Assembly (NCBI GenBank): GCA_964561785.1
Contig: CAZLRF010000001.1
Location: forward strand, 62,001 to 126,000
Length of the DNA stretch: 64,000 nucleotides
Direction: 5' to 3'
DNA from: DATBSL01 sp964561785
GTDB taxonomy: Bacteria > Acidobacteriota > Vicinamibacteria > Fen-336
Below the pieces are notes generated by a model. That model was not told the DNA's origin, ran no database searches, and saw only the letters and a program-made list of their open reading frames with translations. Position 1 is the stretch's first letter, and each line of letters begins with the position of its first letter. The translations under genes were made by a program, and so were the position numbers. This document shows positions 43,589 through 52,045 of the stretch, piece after piece.

Positions 43589-44917
43589 GTGCCCCTGCAC
43601 CCGATCCTGGCCGACAAGCTGAGCTCCACGCTCGCGGCGAGCCCCGTCCCGCCGTTCACCCGGCGAGACGCCCGACTGCCGGCCATCGCGGGCAAGGTCC
43701 ATTCGGTCATCGGGATGCGCCGCGCCGGCAAGACGACCTTCCTGCACCAGCTTCAGGCGGAGAGGCGACGGTCGGTCCCGGTCGAGCGGGCGCTCTTCCT
43801 GAGCCTCGACGACGAACGCCTGGGCGGCATCGAGGTCGACCAGCTCGGCTTCCTGGTCGAGGAGTACTACCGGCGCTACCCGGCGTCGCGCGGGCGCGAC
43901 AGCGTGCTCTGGCTGCTCGACGAGGTCCAGCTCGTACCGGGCTGGGAGCGGTTCGTCCGCCGCGTGATCGACTCGGAGAAGGCCGAGATCGTCGTCTCGG
44001 GATCCTCCGCTCGCCTCCTCTCGCGAGAGGTGCACACGTCGCTGCGCGGTCGCGGGATCGCCACCGTCATCCGGCCCTTCAGCTTCCGCGAGTTCCTCAG
44101 GCACCGCGCCGAGGAGCCGCGCGAGGAGCCCCGCCGCTGGACTCCCGCCGAGCGGTCGCTCGTCGAGATGCGTTTCCGCGAGTACCTGGTCGAGGGCGGC
44201 TTCCCCGAGGCGCAGGGCCTCCCTGCCCCACTGCGCGTCGAGCTCCTCCAGGGCTACGTCGACACCGTCCTCTTCCGCGACGTGGTGGAGCGCTACGGCG
44301 TCACGCAGGTCGCGGCGCTGCGGTGGCTGGTGCGACACTGCCTGCGCAACCCCGCCGGCGCCTTCAGCGTCCACCGGCTGCACCGCGATCTCAGGTCCCA
44401 GGGGCACGGCCTCGGGCGAGAGGCGGTCGACGCGATGCTCGGCCACCTCCTGGACGCGTTCCTGCTCAGCGCCGTGCCGATCGCGACGGAATCGGAGCGG
44501 CAACGCAACTCGAACCCGCGCAAGCTCTACCCCGCGGATCCCGGCCTGATCGGGGCCTTCGACGCGTCGGGCCGCGCCAACGTCGGCCACGCTCTCGAGT
44601 CGGCCGTGCTGAACGAGCTCGACCGACGGGGCGCCGAGAGCGCCTACGTGAAGACCGAGGAAGGCCTGGAGGTGGACTTCCTCGCCCGCCACCCGGGAGC
44701 GGGAGAGGAGCTCGTCCAGGTGTGCGCGGACCCGTCGGAGCCGGGCGTGCGCGATCGCGAGCTGCGCGCCCTCGCTGCGGCCGCGGCGCTCCATCCGCGG
44801 GCCGAGCGGAGGCTCCTCGTGCTCGACCGCGACGCGCTCCCGCCCGTGGCCACGCCGGGCGTCGAAGTCCTGCCCGCCTACGAGTGGCTCCTCGCCCCCG
44901 AGCCGCGCGGAGGCTAG
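43589..44917 (+). CDS. AAA ATPase with DUF4143 (archaeal-type AAA_14 + nuclease-like C-terminus)
   Basis: 442 residues from a GTG at 43589. Walker A is GMRRAGKTTF, Walker B is VLWLLDEVQ, followed by the sensor region IVVSGSSARLLSREV and FSFREFLRHR, all typical of AAA_14. The DUF4143 C-terminus (RREAVDAMLGHLLDAFLLS-like region, RKLYPADPGLIGAFD, ALESAVLNELDRRG) ends with a restriction-nuclease-like DFLARHPGAGEELVQVCAD. Such proteins are common in mobile and accessory regions; their role is unclear, possibly defence or stress linked. The promoter carries repeats that suggest self-control. Confidence 0.88.
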   Translation: MPLHPILADKLSSTLAASPVPPFTRRDARLPAIAGKVHSVIGMRRAGKTTFLHQLQAERRRSVPVERALFLSLDDERLGGIEVDQLGFLVEEYYRRYPASRGRDSVLWLLDEVQLVPGWERFVRRVIDSEKAEIVVSGSSARLLSREVHTSLRGRGIATVIRPFSFREFLRHRAEEPREEPRRWTPAERSLVEMRFREYLVEGGFPEAQGLPAPLRVELLQGYVDTVLFRDVVERYGVTQVAALRWLVRHCLRNPAGAFSVHRLHRDLRSQGHGLGREAVDAMLGHLLDAFLLSAVPIATESERQRNSNPRKLYPADPGLIGAFDASGRANVGHALESAVLNELDRRGAESAYVKTEEGLEVDFLARHPGAGEELVQVCADPSEPGVRDRELRALAAAAALHPRAERRLLVLDRDALPPVATPGVEVLPAYEWLLAPEPRGG

Positions 44918-44964
44918 CCGGTCGGGCTCAGGCCACCTCGAGGCCGGCCGCTGCCGGTGTGGCG

Positions 44965-45759
44965 CTACTTCCCGGCTGGTCCAGCCGTCGGGCGGTTGAC
45001 GTCGCCGACGGCCTCTTCCATGAGCGTGGCGACGCCGCGCGGGTCCTCCTGCTGGGCGACGTGGCCGCCCGGGAACGTGCGGATCGTCCAGCCCCGCGCG
45101 ACCGCGCGCTGCCAGCTCTTGTCGGTGCGGGCCCGCTCCTCGGCCGACTGGTCCTTCGGGACGAAGGCGACGTAGGTCACGGGCAGCTTCAGCGCGGCGG
45201 GGTTCCTGTACGAGACCGGCTGGCTGAAGCACTTGATCGACTGTTTAACGTTGTGGGGCGGCGGCGTGTCGGGCTTGACCCACGGCACCTGCATGAATCC
45301 GTCCGCGAAGCGGGAGGGGTCCCGCGGGCCGTCGCCGCCGAAGAGGTCCCAGAGCGACATGCCGTCCTCCGGTACCGCCGCGTCGAGGAAGATCACGTGG
45401 CGAATGCGCTCCGGCACACGGTCCATGACGCCGGTGATGACCATCCCGCCGTAGCTGTGGCCCGTGAGCACGACGTCGCGGAGGTCCTCGAAGAGGATCA
45501 GGTTGACCACGTCGTCGATGTGGGTCTGGAGGTCGATGTCGGGGCTGTTGAGGTGCATCCGCTCGCCGAGGCCGGTGAGGGTGACCCGGTAGACCGTGTG
45601 GCCGTCGTCGCTGAGGAACTGGCCGGTCCTCTTCCATTCCCAACCGCCGGCGGTGGCTCCGTGAACGACGACGTACGTGTTCTTCCCGGACCCGTCGGCC
45701 GCGCGGGCGCCCGTCACGCTCAGCAGGCCGGCGGTGGCGACGAAGGCGATCAGCTTCAT
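44965..45759 (-). CDS. Secreted alpha/beta-hydrolase (salicylate-esterase / EstC-like)
   Basis: 264 residues with a signal peptide (LIAFVATAGLLSVTGARA). The fold shows YVVVHGATAGGWEWKRTG, TLTGLGERMHLNSPDIDLQT, the nucleophile elbow TGHSYGGMVITG and the terminal His in FPGGHVAQQEDP. This set is typical of the small plant-salicylate-binding-protein-like esterases. The substrate is a small ester; the exact one is unknown. Its end is convergent with the DUF4143 ATPase gene with a 47-base gap. Confidence 0.87.
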   Translation of the reverse strand: MKLIAFVATAGLLSVTGARAADGSGKNTYVVVHGATAGGWEWKRTGQFLSDDGHTVYRVTLTGLGERMHLNSPDIDLQTHIDDVVNLILFEDLRDVVLTGHSYGGMVITGVMDRVPERIRHVIFLDAAVPEDGMSLWDLFGGDGPRDPSRFADGFMQVPWVKPDTPPPHNVKQSIKCFSQPVSYRNPAALKLPVTYVAFVPKDQSAEERARTDKSWQRAVARGWTIRTFPGGHVAQQEDPRGVATLMEEAVGDVNRPTAGPAGK

Positions 45760-45901
45760 GGTTCTTCCGATGGTCGGCAGCCGGTGAATCAGCCGGACTG
45801 CGGCGGCCGGAGTGTAGCACCAGTCCGGGAGCGAGCTCGCCGTATGACTGCGCGAGGGTTCGGCGTGCGGGCGCGGCCGGACGGCGCCGCCGCCGACTGG
45901 A

Positions 45902-46183
45902 TCACTCGAGCATCGCCGCGCCCAGTCGCTCGAGGAAGCCGTCGTAGACCTTCTGCTTCCCGAAGCCCTCTTGCCGTCGACACCCATGCGCACGACGACC
46001 AGGTTCCACTCGGGCACGACGAAGAGCACGTTGTGGTTGAGGCCGCTGGCGTAAGCGAAAGTCGAGGTCGAGGGCGCGGGCGATCGACCAGGCGTTGAGA
46101 AGCGCGTGGAGGCGGCCTCCGAGTCCGTCCCAGCGCCTGGCCACCACCATCGCCCCCGCGGGCACCCGCGTCATCTCCGCCAT
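45902..46183 (-). pseudogene. Fused remnants: glycosyltransferase-like N-terminus and beta-lactamase-like C-terminus
   Basis: From an ATG at 46183 the sequence reads PAGAMVVARRWDGLGGRLHA and ALLNAWSIARALDLDF, the start of a fucosyltransferase-like (GGxGNRL-type) protein. Near 46063 it switches frame into AYASGLNHNVLFVVPEWN and LVVVRMGVDG, then after another frameshift GKQKVYDGFLERLGAAML with a stop at 45902. The latter is the C-terminal end of a serine-hydrolase (beta-lactamase-like) family. Two unrelated gene ends were thus joined, and neither can work. Confidence 0.6.
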
Positions 46184-46228
46184 CGGTCGGTGGCGATTGT
46201 AGACGCGTCCGCCGCTCCGGCCCTGGGG

Positions 46229-46234
46229 TAAAAT
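46229..46234 (+). promoter_or_regulatory. Minus-10-like TAAAAT before a kinase pseudogene
   Basis: GGTAAAATCCC lies 67 bases before the CTG start of the kinase pseudogene, matching the GGTANAATCC element of the other kinase genes. Confidence 0.4.
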
Positions 46235-46301
46235 CCCAGCCTCACGTCCCCCGTAGAACCCAGCCTCGACCAACGCCGAGCGGACCCGGAGGAGACCGAG
46301 C

Positions 46302-47025
46302 CTGATCGGAGAGACACTCGCGCACTACCGAATCACCGCCGCCACAGGCGCCGGGGGCATGGGGGAGGTGTACCGGGCCGCCGACACGAAGCTCGGGCGG
46401 GAAGTGGCGCTCAAGGTCCTGCCCGCTGCCCTCGCCTCCGACCCCGATCGGCTCGGCCGCTTCGAGCGCGAGGCGCGGGTCCTCGCGTCCCTCAACCACT
46501 CCGGCATCGCCCACCTCTACGGCTTCGAGAGCGCCCCGCTCCCCGACGGCGCGACGGCACACGTCCTCTTGATGGAGCTCGTCCCTGGCGAGGACCTCGC
46601 CGAGCGGCTCCGGCGCGGGCCCGTGCCCGTCGACGAGGCGATCGCGATCGCGAGGCAGGTGGCCGAGGCGCTCGAAGAAGCACACGAGAAGGGCATCGTC
46701 CACCGCGACCTCAAGCCGGCGAACGTCAAGGTCACGCCGGACGGCAAGGTGAAGGTCCTCGACTTCGGCCTCGCCAAGGCCTAGTCGGGCGAGAGCCCCG
46801 GAGCGACGTCGAGCGCCGATCTCTCGCAGTCCCCCACCCTCGCCGCGACCGGCACCGCGGCCGGGATCATCCTCGGCACCGCGGCCTACATGTCCCCCGA
46901 GCAGGCCCGGGGCAAGGCCGTCGACAAGCGCGCCGACATCTGGGCCTTGGGCGTCCTTCTGTTCGAGATGCTGACCGGCCGGCGCCTCTTCGAGGGCGAG
47001 ACGGTGAGCGACACGCTCGCGCCGG
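46302..47025 (+). pseudogene. Ser/Thr kinase with an in-frame stop and lost C-terminus
   Basis: It begins with CTG at 46302 (GGAGGAG seven bases upstream) reading LIGETLAHYRITAATGAGG. The kinase is intact through HRDLKPANVKVTPDG and DFGLAKA, then hits TAG at 46782-46784. The same frame continues with SADLSQSPTLAATGTAAG, ILGTAAYMSPEQARGK and RRLFEGETVSDTLA, so only one nonsense change separates the halves. After about 47025 homology ends: the last kinase helices, membrane span and propeller are missing. The paralogue at 56241 shows what the full gene looks like. Confidence 0.8.
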
Positions 47026-47073
47026 GGTCGATGGGGGGCGCGCCACGCCCTGAGGCCGCTCGCGCGGGGCGTC

Positions 47074-47262
47074 TCAGCGGCCGAGCGGGTCGACGACCAG
47101 AACCGTGATGTCGTCTTGCCGCGGGACGGAACGAGGCCGCCACGCCGCGACCTCCGAGAGCAGCCTCCGCGACAGCTCCTCCGGCGTCGCCGAGCGGGTA
47201 CTCGCGCAGGACCTCGTCGAGGCGCGCGTCGCCGAAGGGCTCGCCGGCGGCACGATACCAGC
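47074..47262 (-). pseudogene. C-terminal remnant of a SpoIIE/PP2C-type phosphatase
   Basis: Minus strand reads GWYRAAGEPFGDARLDEVLR and EYPLGDA, then shifts frame into TPEELSRRLLSEVAAW and PRQDDITVLVVDPLG with a stop at 47074. DDITVLVV is the conserved end of SpoIIE-type protein phosphatases. One frameshift and loss of the catalytic core make it dead. It meets a broken kinase tail to tail. Confidence 0.6.
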
Positions 47263-47288
47263 CCTGGGCGCGCCGCCGACCCCGGGCT

Positions 47289-47876
47289 TCAGGCCAGGAC
47301 GTCGGCGACGGGAACGGGCTCGGGCCCGAACGGCTCGCCCGCGACCGACTCGGCGAGGGCGAACGCCGGCCCGGCGACCATCCGGCCCCGCACGTTCGTG
47401 AAGGTCTCGACCCGCTGGCGCTCGCAGTCGACGAGCCAGAGCGAGCCCACCCCCATCGTGCCGTAGGCCTCGGTCTTCACGCCCCGGTCGGTCGCCTCCG
47501 TGCCGGGCGAGAGCACCTCCGCCACCCAGTCCGGCATCAGCGTGACCGGCGAGAGGGCCATGTCGGGCCAGCCGGCCCCGCTTCGGCGCCAGCCCGCGAC
47601 GTCCGGAACGAGCCGGCTGAGCGCCCGCTCCGACCGCAGCTCCGGCTCCACCGCGAAGAACCAGTCCGGGGGCTCGCCACCCCGGCTGCGTCCGAAGCGC
47701 TGGTGGAGCGCGCCGAAGAGGCGTCCCTGGGCGGCCCCGTGCCGCGGCCTGGGCCGGGGCGACATCAGGTAGACCCCGGACGCGATCTCGCCGCTCACCC
47801 CTTCGGGCTCGTTCTCGAGACGCGCCTCGAGCGCCCGGAAGTGGCGGAGCAGGCTGTCGTCGACCGCAGTGGCCAT
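47289..47876 (-). CDS. Uma2-family (DUF820) putative endonuclease
   Basis: 195 residues from the ATG at 47876 with GAGG two bases upstream. The DUF820/Uma2 pattern is present: GEIASGVYLMSPRPRPRHG, LFGALHQRFGR, RLVPDVAGW with the metal-binding Asp, DWVAEVLSPGTEATDRGVKT with the Glu, and GVGSLWLVDCERQRVET. The fold is a PD-(D/E)XK nuclease, common in cyanobacteria and Acidobacteria and often in large families near mobile DNA; its role is not known. It lies between two kinase remnants, with a TATCCT minus-10-like box upstream. Confidence 0.87.
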   Translation of the reverse strand: MATAVDDSLLRHFRALEARLENEPEGVSGEIASGVYLMSPRPRPRHGAAQGRLFGALHQRFGRSRGGEPPDWFFAVEPELRSERALSRLVPDVAGWRRSGAGWPDMALSPVTLMPDWVAEVLSPGTEATDRGVKTEAYGTMGVGSLWLVDCERQRVETFTNVRGRMVAGPAFALAESVAGEPFGPEPVPVADVLA

Positions 47877-47936
47877 GGCCTCGCCACGAGGATAGCACCA
47901 GAGCACAGGCCTCGGGCGGCGTGCGGTAGAATGCCG

Positions 47937-47942
47937 GCTCCG
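47937..47942 (+). promoter_or_regulatory. Minus-10-like TAGAAT before a deleted kinase gene
   Basis: GGTAGAATGCC lies 42 bases before the CTG start at 47985. Confidence 0.4.
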
Positions 47943-47984
47943 TTCCCCGTTGAACCCAACCGTCGCCGCCCGGAGGCCCCGACC

Positions 47985-48511
47985 CTGATCGGAGAGACCC
48001 TCGCCCACGACCGCGTCACCGCCCCGCTCGGCGCGGGGGGAATGGGCGAGGTCTTCTGCGCCACCGACACGAAGCTCGGCCGCGAGGTGGCCCTCAAGCT
48101 GCTGCCGGGGGAGCTCGCGGACCGATTCGGATCGCCTCGCCCGCTTCGAGCGCGAGGCCAGGGTCCTCGCCTCGCTCAACCACCCCGGCATCGCTCACCT
48201 CTACGGCTTCGAGAGCGCGACGCTCGCCGACGGCACGACGGCCCACGTCCTCGTCATGGAGCTCGTCGAGGGAGAGGACCCGGATGATGGTCGTCGAGCT
48301 GGGGCCCGGGGACCCTCTCGAGGCGTCCCGGCCGCAAGTCCTCTTCGAGGGCGAGTTCGCCGGAGGAGTCGGTCGCGAGCGAGGCTACGACGTCACCCCG
48401 GACGGGCAGCGGTTCGTCGTGGCCCGCGGGCGCTCGCAGGGCGGGGGCGAGGTCAACGTCGTCCTCAACTGGCTCGACGAGCTTCGCCTCCGCTCGTCGG
48501 AGTCGAGGTGA
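47985..48511 (+). pseudogene. Ser/Thr kinase with a large internal deletion
   Basis: A CTG at 47985 (GGAGG eight bases upstream) starts LIGETLAHDRVTAPLGAGG with VALKLLPGELAD. After a frameshift the next frame continues FEREARVLASLNHPGIAHLY through MELVEGED. At about 48280 the sequence jumps to another frame encoding a propeller C-terminus: PQVLFEGEFAGGVGRERGYD, VTPDGQRFVVARG and VVLNWLDELRLR, stop 48509-48511. Compared with a full kinase, the catalytic loop, DFG region, membrane span and most of the propeller (about 2 kb) are missing. Only the two ends survive. Confidence 0.75.
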
Positions 48512-48734
48512 CGCCGCGCCTGCAGGTCGTGCGCGTCCCCTCAGCTCGGCGTCTCGCCCGAGATCTCGCGCCAGAGGTCCGAGACGCCGAGCTCGGCGGC
48601 CCACCGCAGGGCCGTAGCTTGGCACCCGGGCCCGAGGCCCGGCGGATCGAAAGCCCGCTTCGCTGCTGGTAGAATCCCCCGTCCCCCGTGCACCGCACCA
48701 ATCGTCATCCCCCGGAACCCGAGGGCTTCGCGTC
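48512..48734. other. Gap with an unidentified gene tail on the minus strand
   Basis: The minus strand at about 48540-48650 reads AFDPPGLGPGCQATALRWAA then ELGVSDLWREISGETPS to a stop. It looks protein-like but matches no family I can name. The plus strand holds only the promoter of the next kinase. Confidence 0.3.
48670..48675 (+). promoter_or_regulatory. Minus-10-like TAGAAT before a full-length kinase
   Basis: GGTAGAATCCCCC lies 59 bases before the GTG at 48735. TCGAAA 17 bases upstream could be a minus-35. Confidence 0.45.
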
Positions 48735-51023
48735 GTGATCGGCCGCACGCTCGCCCACTACCGCGTCACCGCCGCGATCGGCGCCGGCGGGATGGGCGAG
48801 GTCTACCGCGCCACCGACACGAAGCTCGGCCGCGACGTGGCCCTCAAGGTCCTGCCGGCCGAGATGGCCTCGCACCCGGAGCGCGTCGAGCGGTTCCGGC
48901 GTGAAGCGAAGGCCCTCGCCGCGCTCGACCACCCCGGCGTCGTCGGCGTGTACTCGGTCGAGGAAGCGGACGGCGTCCACTTCCTGACCATGCAGCTCGT
49001 CGAGGGCCAGCCGCTCGACCAGCTCATCCCCGAGGGTGGGATGCCGGTCGAGCGGATCCTCGAGATTGCTTCGGCGCTCGCCGAGGCCCTGGCCGCCGCT
49101 CACGAGAGGGGCATCGTCCACCGCGACCTCAAGCCGGCGAACGTCATGGTCGCCAGAGACGGGCGCCTGAAGGTCCTCGACTTCGGCCTCGCGCGAACGA
49201 GCGGAGGCCCGGCGGACGCGCCCGGCGGGTCGGAGCTGCCCACCGACCTTCGCACGCGCGAGGGCGTCGCGATGGGGACGGTGCCGTACATGTCGCCCGA
49301 GCAGCTCCAGGGGCGGGCCGTGGACGGCCGCTCGGACATCTTCTCCCTGGGCGTCGTCCTCTACGAGATGGCGACGGGTCGGCGGCCGTTCCGCGCCGAC
49401 AGCGCGGCGGCGCTGATGTCGGCCATCCTGCGGGACGACCCGGAGCCTGCGGTCCGGCTTCGCTCCGATCTGCCCCCGGCCCTTTCCCGCGTGATCGAGC
49501 GCTGCCTCGCGAAGGAGCCCGCGGCGCGCTTCCAGTCGGCCGCGCACGTGAGGTCCGCCCTCGAGGGCGCGCCGGAGGCGGCGGGCCGCGTGGCTCTCGC
49601 GGCCCGAGAGGCCGACACGAAGTCGATCGTGGTCCTCCCGTTCGCCAACCTGAGCCCGGATCCCGACACCGAGTACTTCAGCGACGGGCTGACCGACGAG
49701 ATCATCACCGACCTGTCACGCGTGCGGGCCCTGCGCGTGATCTCCCGGTCCTCGGCGATGCGCCTCAAGGGCGACGGGCGCAGCGTCGGGGAGATCGGCC
49801 GAGAGCTCGCCTGCCGGTACGTGCTCGAAGGAAGCGTGAGGCGCGCCGCGAGCACCCTGCGCATCACGGCCCGGCTGGTGGACGCGCCGAACGACGTCCA
49901 GCTCTGGGCCGACAAGTACGGAGGCACGCTCGACGACGTGTTCGACATCCAGGAGCGGGTGTCGCGGTCGATCGTGGACGCCCTCGAGATCCGGCTGACG
50001 CCGCAGGAGGCCGCGCAGCTCGCCGAGCGGCCGATCGCCGACGCTCGCGCCCAGGAGTGCTACCTCCGTGCGCGGAGCGAGATCTGGAGCTTCCTGCCGG
50101 GCGGCCTGGAGCGGGCCATCGGCCACCTGGAGGCCGCGCTCCGGCTGGTCGGCGAGAACGCCCTCGTCTACCAGGGGCTCGGCGAGGCCTACTTCCAGCA
50201 CGTCAACATCGGGGTCGCGGGCGGCCGGGAGGAGGAGCTCGTCCGGAAGGCCGAGTGGTGCGCGGACAGGATCTTCGCGCTCGAGCCCGACTCGCCGCGC
50301 GGGCACCTCGTCCGTGCCAACACCCAGCTGGCGCGGGGCGACGTCCACGGCTGCGGCCGGAGCCTGAGGCGCGCGCTGCAGGTCTTCCCGAACGACATCC
50401 CGGCGCTGCAGCTCTACACCCACGTGCTCGGCTGGCTCACCGGGAAGCCCGACGCGGCGGCGCCGGTGGCGGCGCGGCTCCTCGACGTCGACCCGCTCGG
50501 TGCGATCAGCCTCCTGATGGCCGCCATGATGCGGCTGTTCACGGGCCGGTTCGGCGATGCGCTCGAGCCCGCGCGCCGCATGTTCGAGCTCGACCCGGTC
50601 ACCCCGGTCTGCCGCGCGAACTACGCGATGGCCCTGGCGTACGACCGGCGGATCGAGGAGGCGGAGGCGCTGTGCGAGGGGGTGTCGGCTCAGCCGGATT
50701 CGGACGTCGGCACCTGGCAGATGGGACTCTGGCGGGCGGCCTGGCGAGGGGACCGTGCGGAGGTCCTGCGGCTCGCCGAAGGGCCCTACCAGCAGGCGGC
50801 CGCATGGGATGCGGAGATCCCCTGGCTCCTCGCGAGCGCCCACGCCGCGGTCGGCGCCACGGAGGAGGCGCTTCACTGGCTCGACCGCGCGATCGACGGC
50901 GGGATGATCAACTACCCCTTCCTCTCCGAGCACGACCGCAACCTCGACGGCCTGCGCGGCGACCCGCGGTTCGGCCGCCTGATGGAGCGGGCCCGGCGGG
51001 AATGGGAGCGGTTCGACGTCTGA
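48735..51023 (+). CDS. Ser/Thr protein kinase with TolB-like (FlgO-like) domain and TPR tail
   Basis: 762 residues from a GTG at 48735. The kinase domain is complete: glycine loop IGAGGMGEVYRATDTK, Lys38 in VALKVLP, HRDLKPANVMV, DFGLART, then GTVPYMSPEQLQG and DIFSLGVVLYEM. At about residue 295 a TolB-like segment begins (SIVVLPFANLSPDPDTEYFS, DGLTDEIITDLSRV), as found with adenylate cyclases and CadC-type regulators. The last 300 residues are TPR-like helices (AIGHLEAALRLVGENALVYQ, LHWLDRAIDGGMINYPFL). No clear membrane span separates the domains. It is the intact reference copy for the N-lobe remnant at 29484. A VapBC pair follows 46 bases later. Confidence 0.9.
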   Translation: MIGRTLAHYRVTAAIGAGGMGEVYRATDTKLGRDVALKVLPAEMASHPERVERFRREAKALAALDHPGVVGVYSVEEADGVHFLTMQLVEGQPLDQLIPEGGMPVERILEIASALAEALAAAHERGIVHRDLKPANVMVARDGRLKVLDFGLARTSGGPADAPGGSELPTDLRTREGVAMGTVPYMSPEQLQGRAVDGRSDIFSLGVVLYEMATGRRPFRADSAAALMSAILRDDPEPAVRLRSDLPPALSRVIERCLAKEPAARFQSAAHVRSALEGAPEAAGRVALAAREADTKSIVVLPFANLSPDPDTEYFSDGLTDEIITDLSRVRALRVISRSSAMRLKGDGRSVGEIGRELACRYVLEGSVRRAASTLRITARLVDAPNDVQLWADKYGGTLDDVFDIQERVSRSIVDALEIRLTPQEAAQLAERPIADARAQECYLRARSEIWSFLPGGLERAIGHLEAALRLVGENALVYQGLGEAYFQHVNIGVAGGREEELVRKAEWCADRIFALEPDSPRGHLVRANTQLARGDVHGCGRSLRRALQVFPNDIPALQLYTHVLGWLTGKPDAAAPVAARLLDVDPLGAISLLMAAMMRLFTGRFGDALEPARRMFELDPVTPVCRANYAMALAYDRRIEEAEALCEGVSAQPDSDVGTWQMGLWRAAWRGDRAEVLRLAEGPYQQAAAWDAEIPWLLASAHAAVGATEEALHWLDRAIDGGMINYPFLSEHDRNLDGLRGDPRFGRLMERARREWERFDV

Positions 51024-51034
51024 AGGAGACCGTT

Positions 51035-51068
51035 TTGCCCATACTCATGCGTATTGCTAGTATGGGCA
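51035..51068 (+). promoter_or_regulatory. Inverted-repeat operator over the third vapBC promoter
   Basis: TGCCCATACT at 51036-51045 and its exact complement AGTATGGGCA at 51059-51068 flank a 13-base centre. TTGCCC (51035-51040) and TAGTAT (51058-51063) form a minus-35/minus-10 pair with a 17-base spacer. The GTG start at 51070 follows the minus-10 box by six bases, so transcription should begin at or next to the start codon (leaderless). Confidence 0.7.
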
Positions 51069-51069
51069 C

Positions 51070-51309
51070 GTGAAGACCACCGTGGAGATCCCGGACGCCC
51101 TCCTCGAACGCGCCCGTGTCCACGCCCGACGTTCCGGGCGGCCCCTGCGCGCCTTGATCGAGGAAGGGCTTCGCCTCGTGCTCCAGGCGGGGTCCGCGAG
51201 CGTCGACTATCGCCTGCCCGACCGCGGCGTCGGCGTACCGGGAGCACCGAACCCGCTGGAGGCCATGAGCTGGCAGGACCTCCGCGACGAAGTCTACGGC
51301 GGCCGCTGA
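51070..51309 (+). CDS. VapB-type antitoxin
   Basis: 79 residues from a GTG at 51070. The ribbon-helix-helix part is KTTVEIPDALLERARVHARR and RPLRALIEEGLRLVL; the tail WQDLRDEVYGG is the typical toxin-binding end. It sits directly behind an inverted-repeat operator with no ribosome-binding site, and six bases before the toxin gene. Confidence 0.87.
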   Translation: MKTTVEIPDALLERARVHARRSGRPLRALIEEGLRLVLQAGSASVDYRLPDRGVGVPGAPNPLEAMSWQDLRDEVYGGR

Positions 51310-51315
51310 GTCGCG

Positions 51316-51750
51316 ATGCTGGCGGTCGACACCAACATCCTCGTGTACGCACACCGGCGGGAGGCGTCCGAGCACGCCGCCGCGACCGAGGTCGTGCGCT
51401 CCCTGGCCGAGGGTGCGCAGCCGTGGGCCGTCCCCTGGCCGTGTCTGTACGAGTTCTTCAGCGTGGTCACGCACCCGAAGATCTGGCGCGATGCGGCCAG
51501 CACTCCGTCGCAGGCCTGGGCGCAGATCGAGGCCTGGCTCGGCTCGCCCAGCCTGCGCCTGCTCGGCGAGACGCCGGAGTTCGGCCGCCTGCTCGCCCGC
51601 TTCCTGGACCGGCCACGGGTGCGAGGAGGTATCGTCCACGACGCCCGGGTGGCTGCGCTGTGCGTGGCCCACGGCGTCGAGGCGCTGCTCACGCGCGACC
51701 GCGACTTCTCCCTGTTCGAGGAGCTGCGCACCCGCAATCCCCTTGCCTGA
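51316..51750 (+). CDS. VapC-type PIN-domain toxin
   Basis: 144 residues. PIN acids lie in MLAVDTNILVYAHR, LYEFFSVVTHPKIW, IVHDARVAALCVAHG and LLTRDRDFSLFEEL. TxxIWRD/ThPkiw segments of this subgroup are common in VapC proteins annotated as TA system toxins in Acidobacteria and Cyanobacteria. It should cleave structured RNA when released. It lies behind an intact kinase and ahead of a short remnant region. Confidence 0.88.
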   Translation: MLAVDTNILVYAHRREASEHAAATEVVRSLAEGAQPWAVPWPCLYEFFSVVTHPKIWRDAASTPSQAWAQIEAWLGSPSLRLLGETPEFGRLLARFLDRPRVRGGIVHDARVAALCVAHGVEALLTRDRDFSLFEELRTRNPLA

Positions 51751-52045
51751 GACTGCGACCCGCGCTCCGAGCCCCGACCGGGCGCAAGCTGCCCGTCTCC
51801 CTCGTCACGATGTTCGGGGACTCGAGGCGCTCCGCCTCTTCGGCCTCCGACAGCCCCGGCCGCAGCGCCTTCTGGACGAACTCCGAGCGTGAACGCCGCG
51901 GGCCGCTCGGCCTTCGCGTTCTCCCGCTCCCCCGCTGCGGCGGCGCTCGCGACGGCCACCGCCAGCACCACGCCTGCCCCTCGGAGCATTCGCAGCTGCG
52001 CGCGCCCGAGGGTGACGTTCGGCCGCGCACCGCTTCTTCCCCTCT
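51751..52045 (-). other. Region with a possible secreted-protein remnant
   Basis: The minus strand reads MLRGAGVVLAVAVASAAAAG, a signal-like start, then ERENAKAERPAAFT. In another frame it reads SEFVQKALRPGLSEAEEAER and LESPNIVTRETGSL. These may be two ends of one broken secreted protein, but no family is recognised. Confidence 0.3.
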
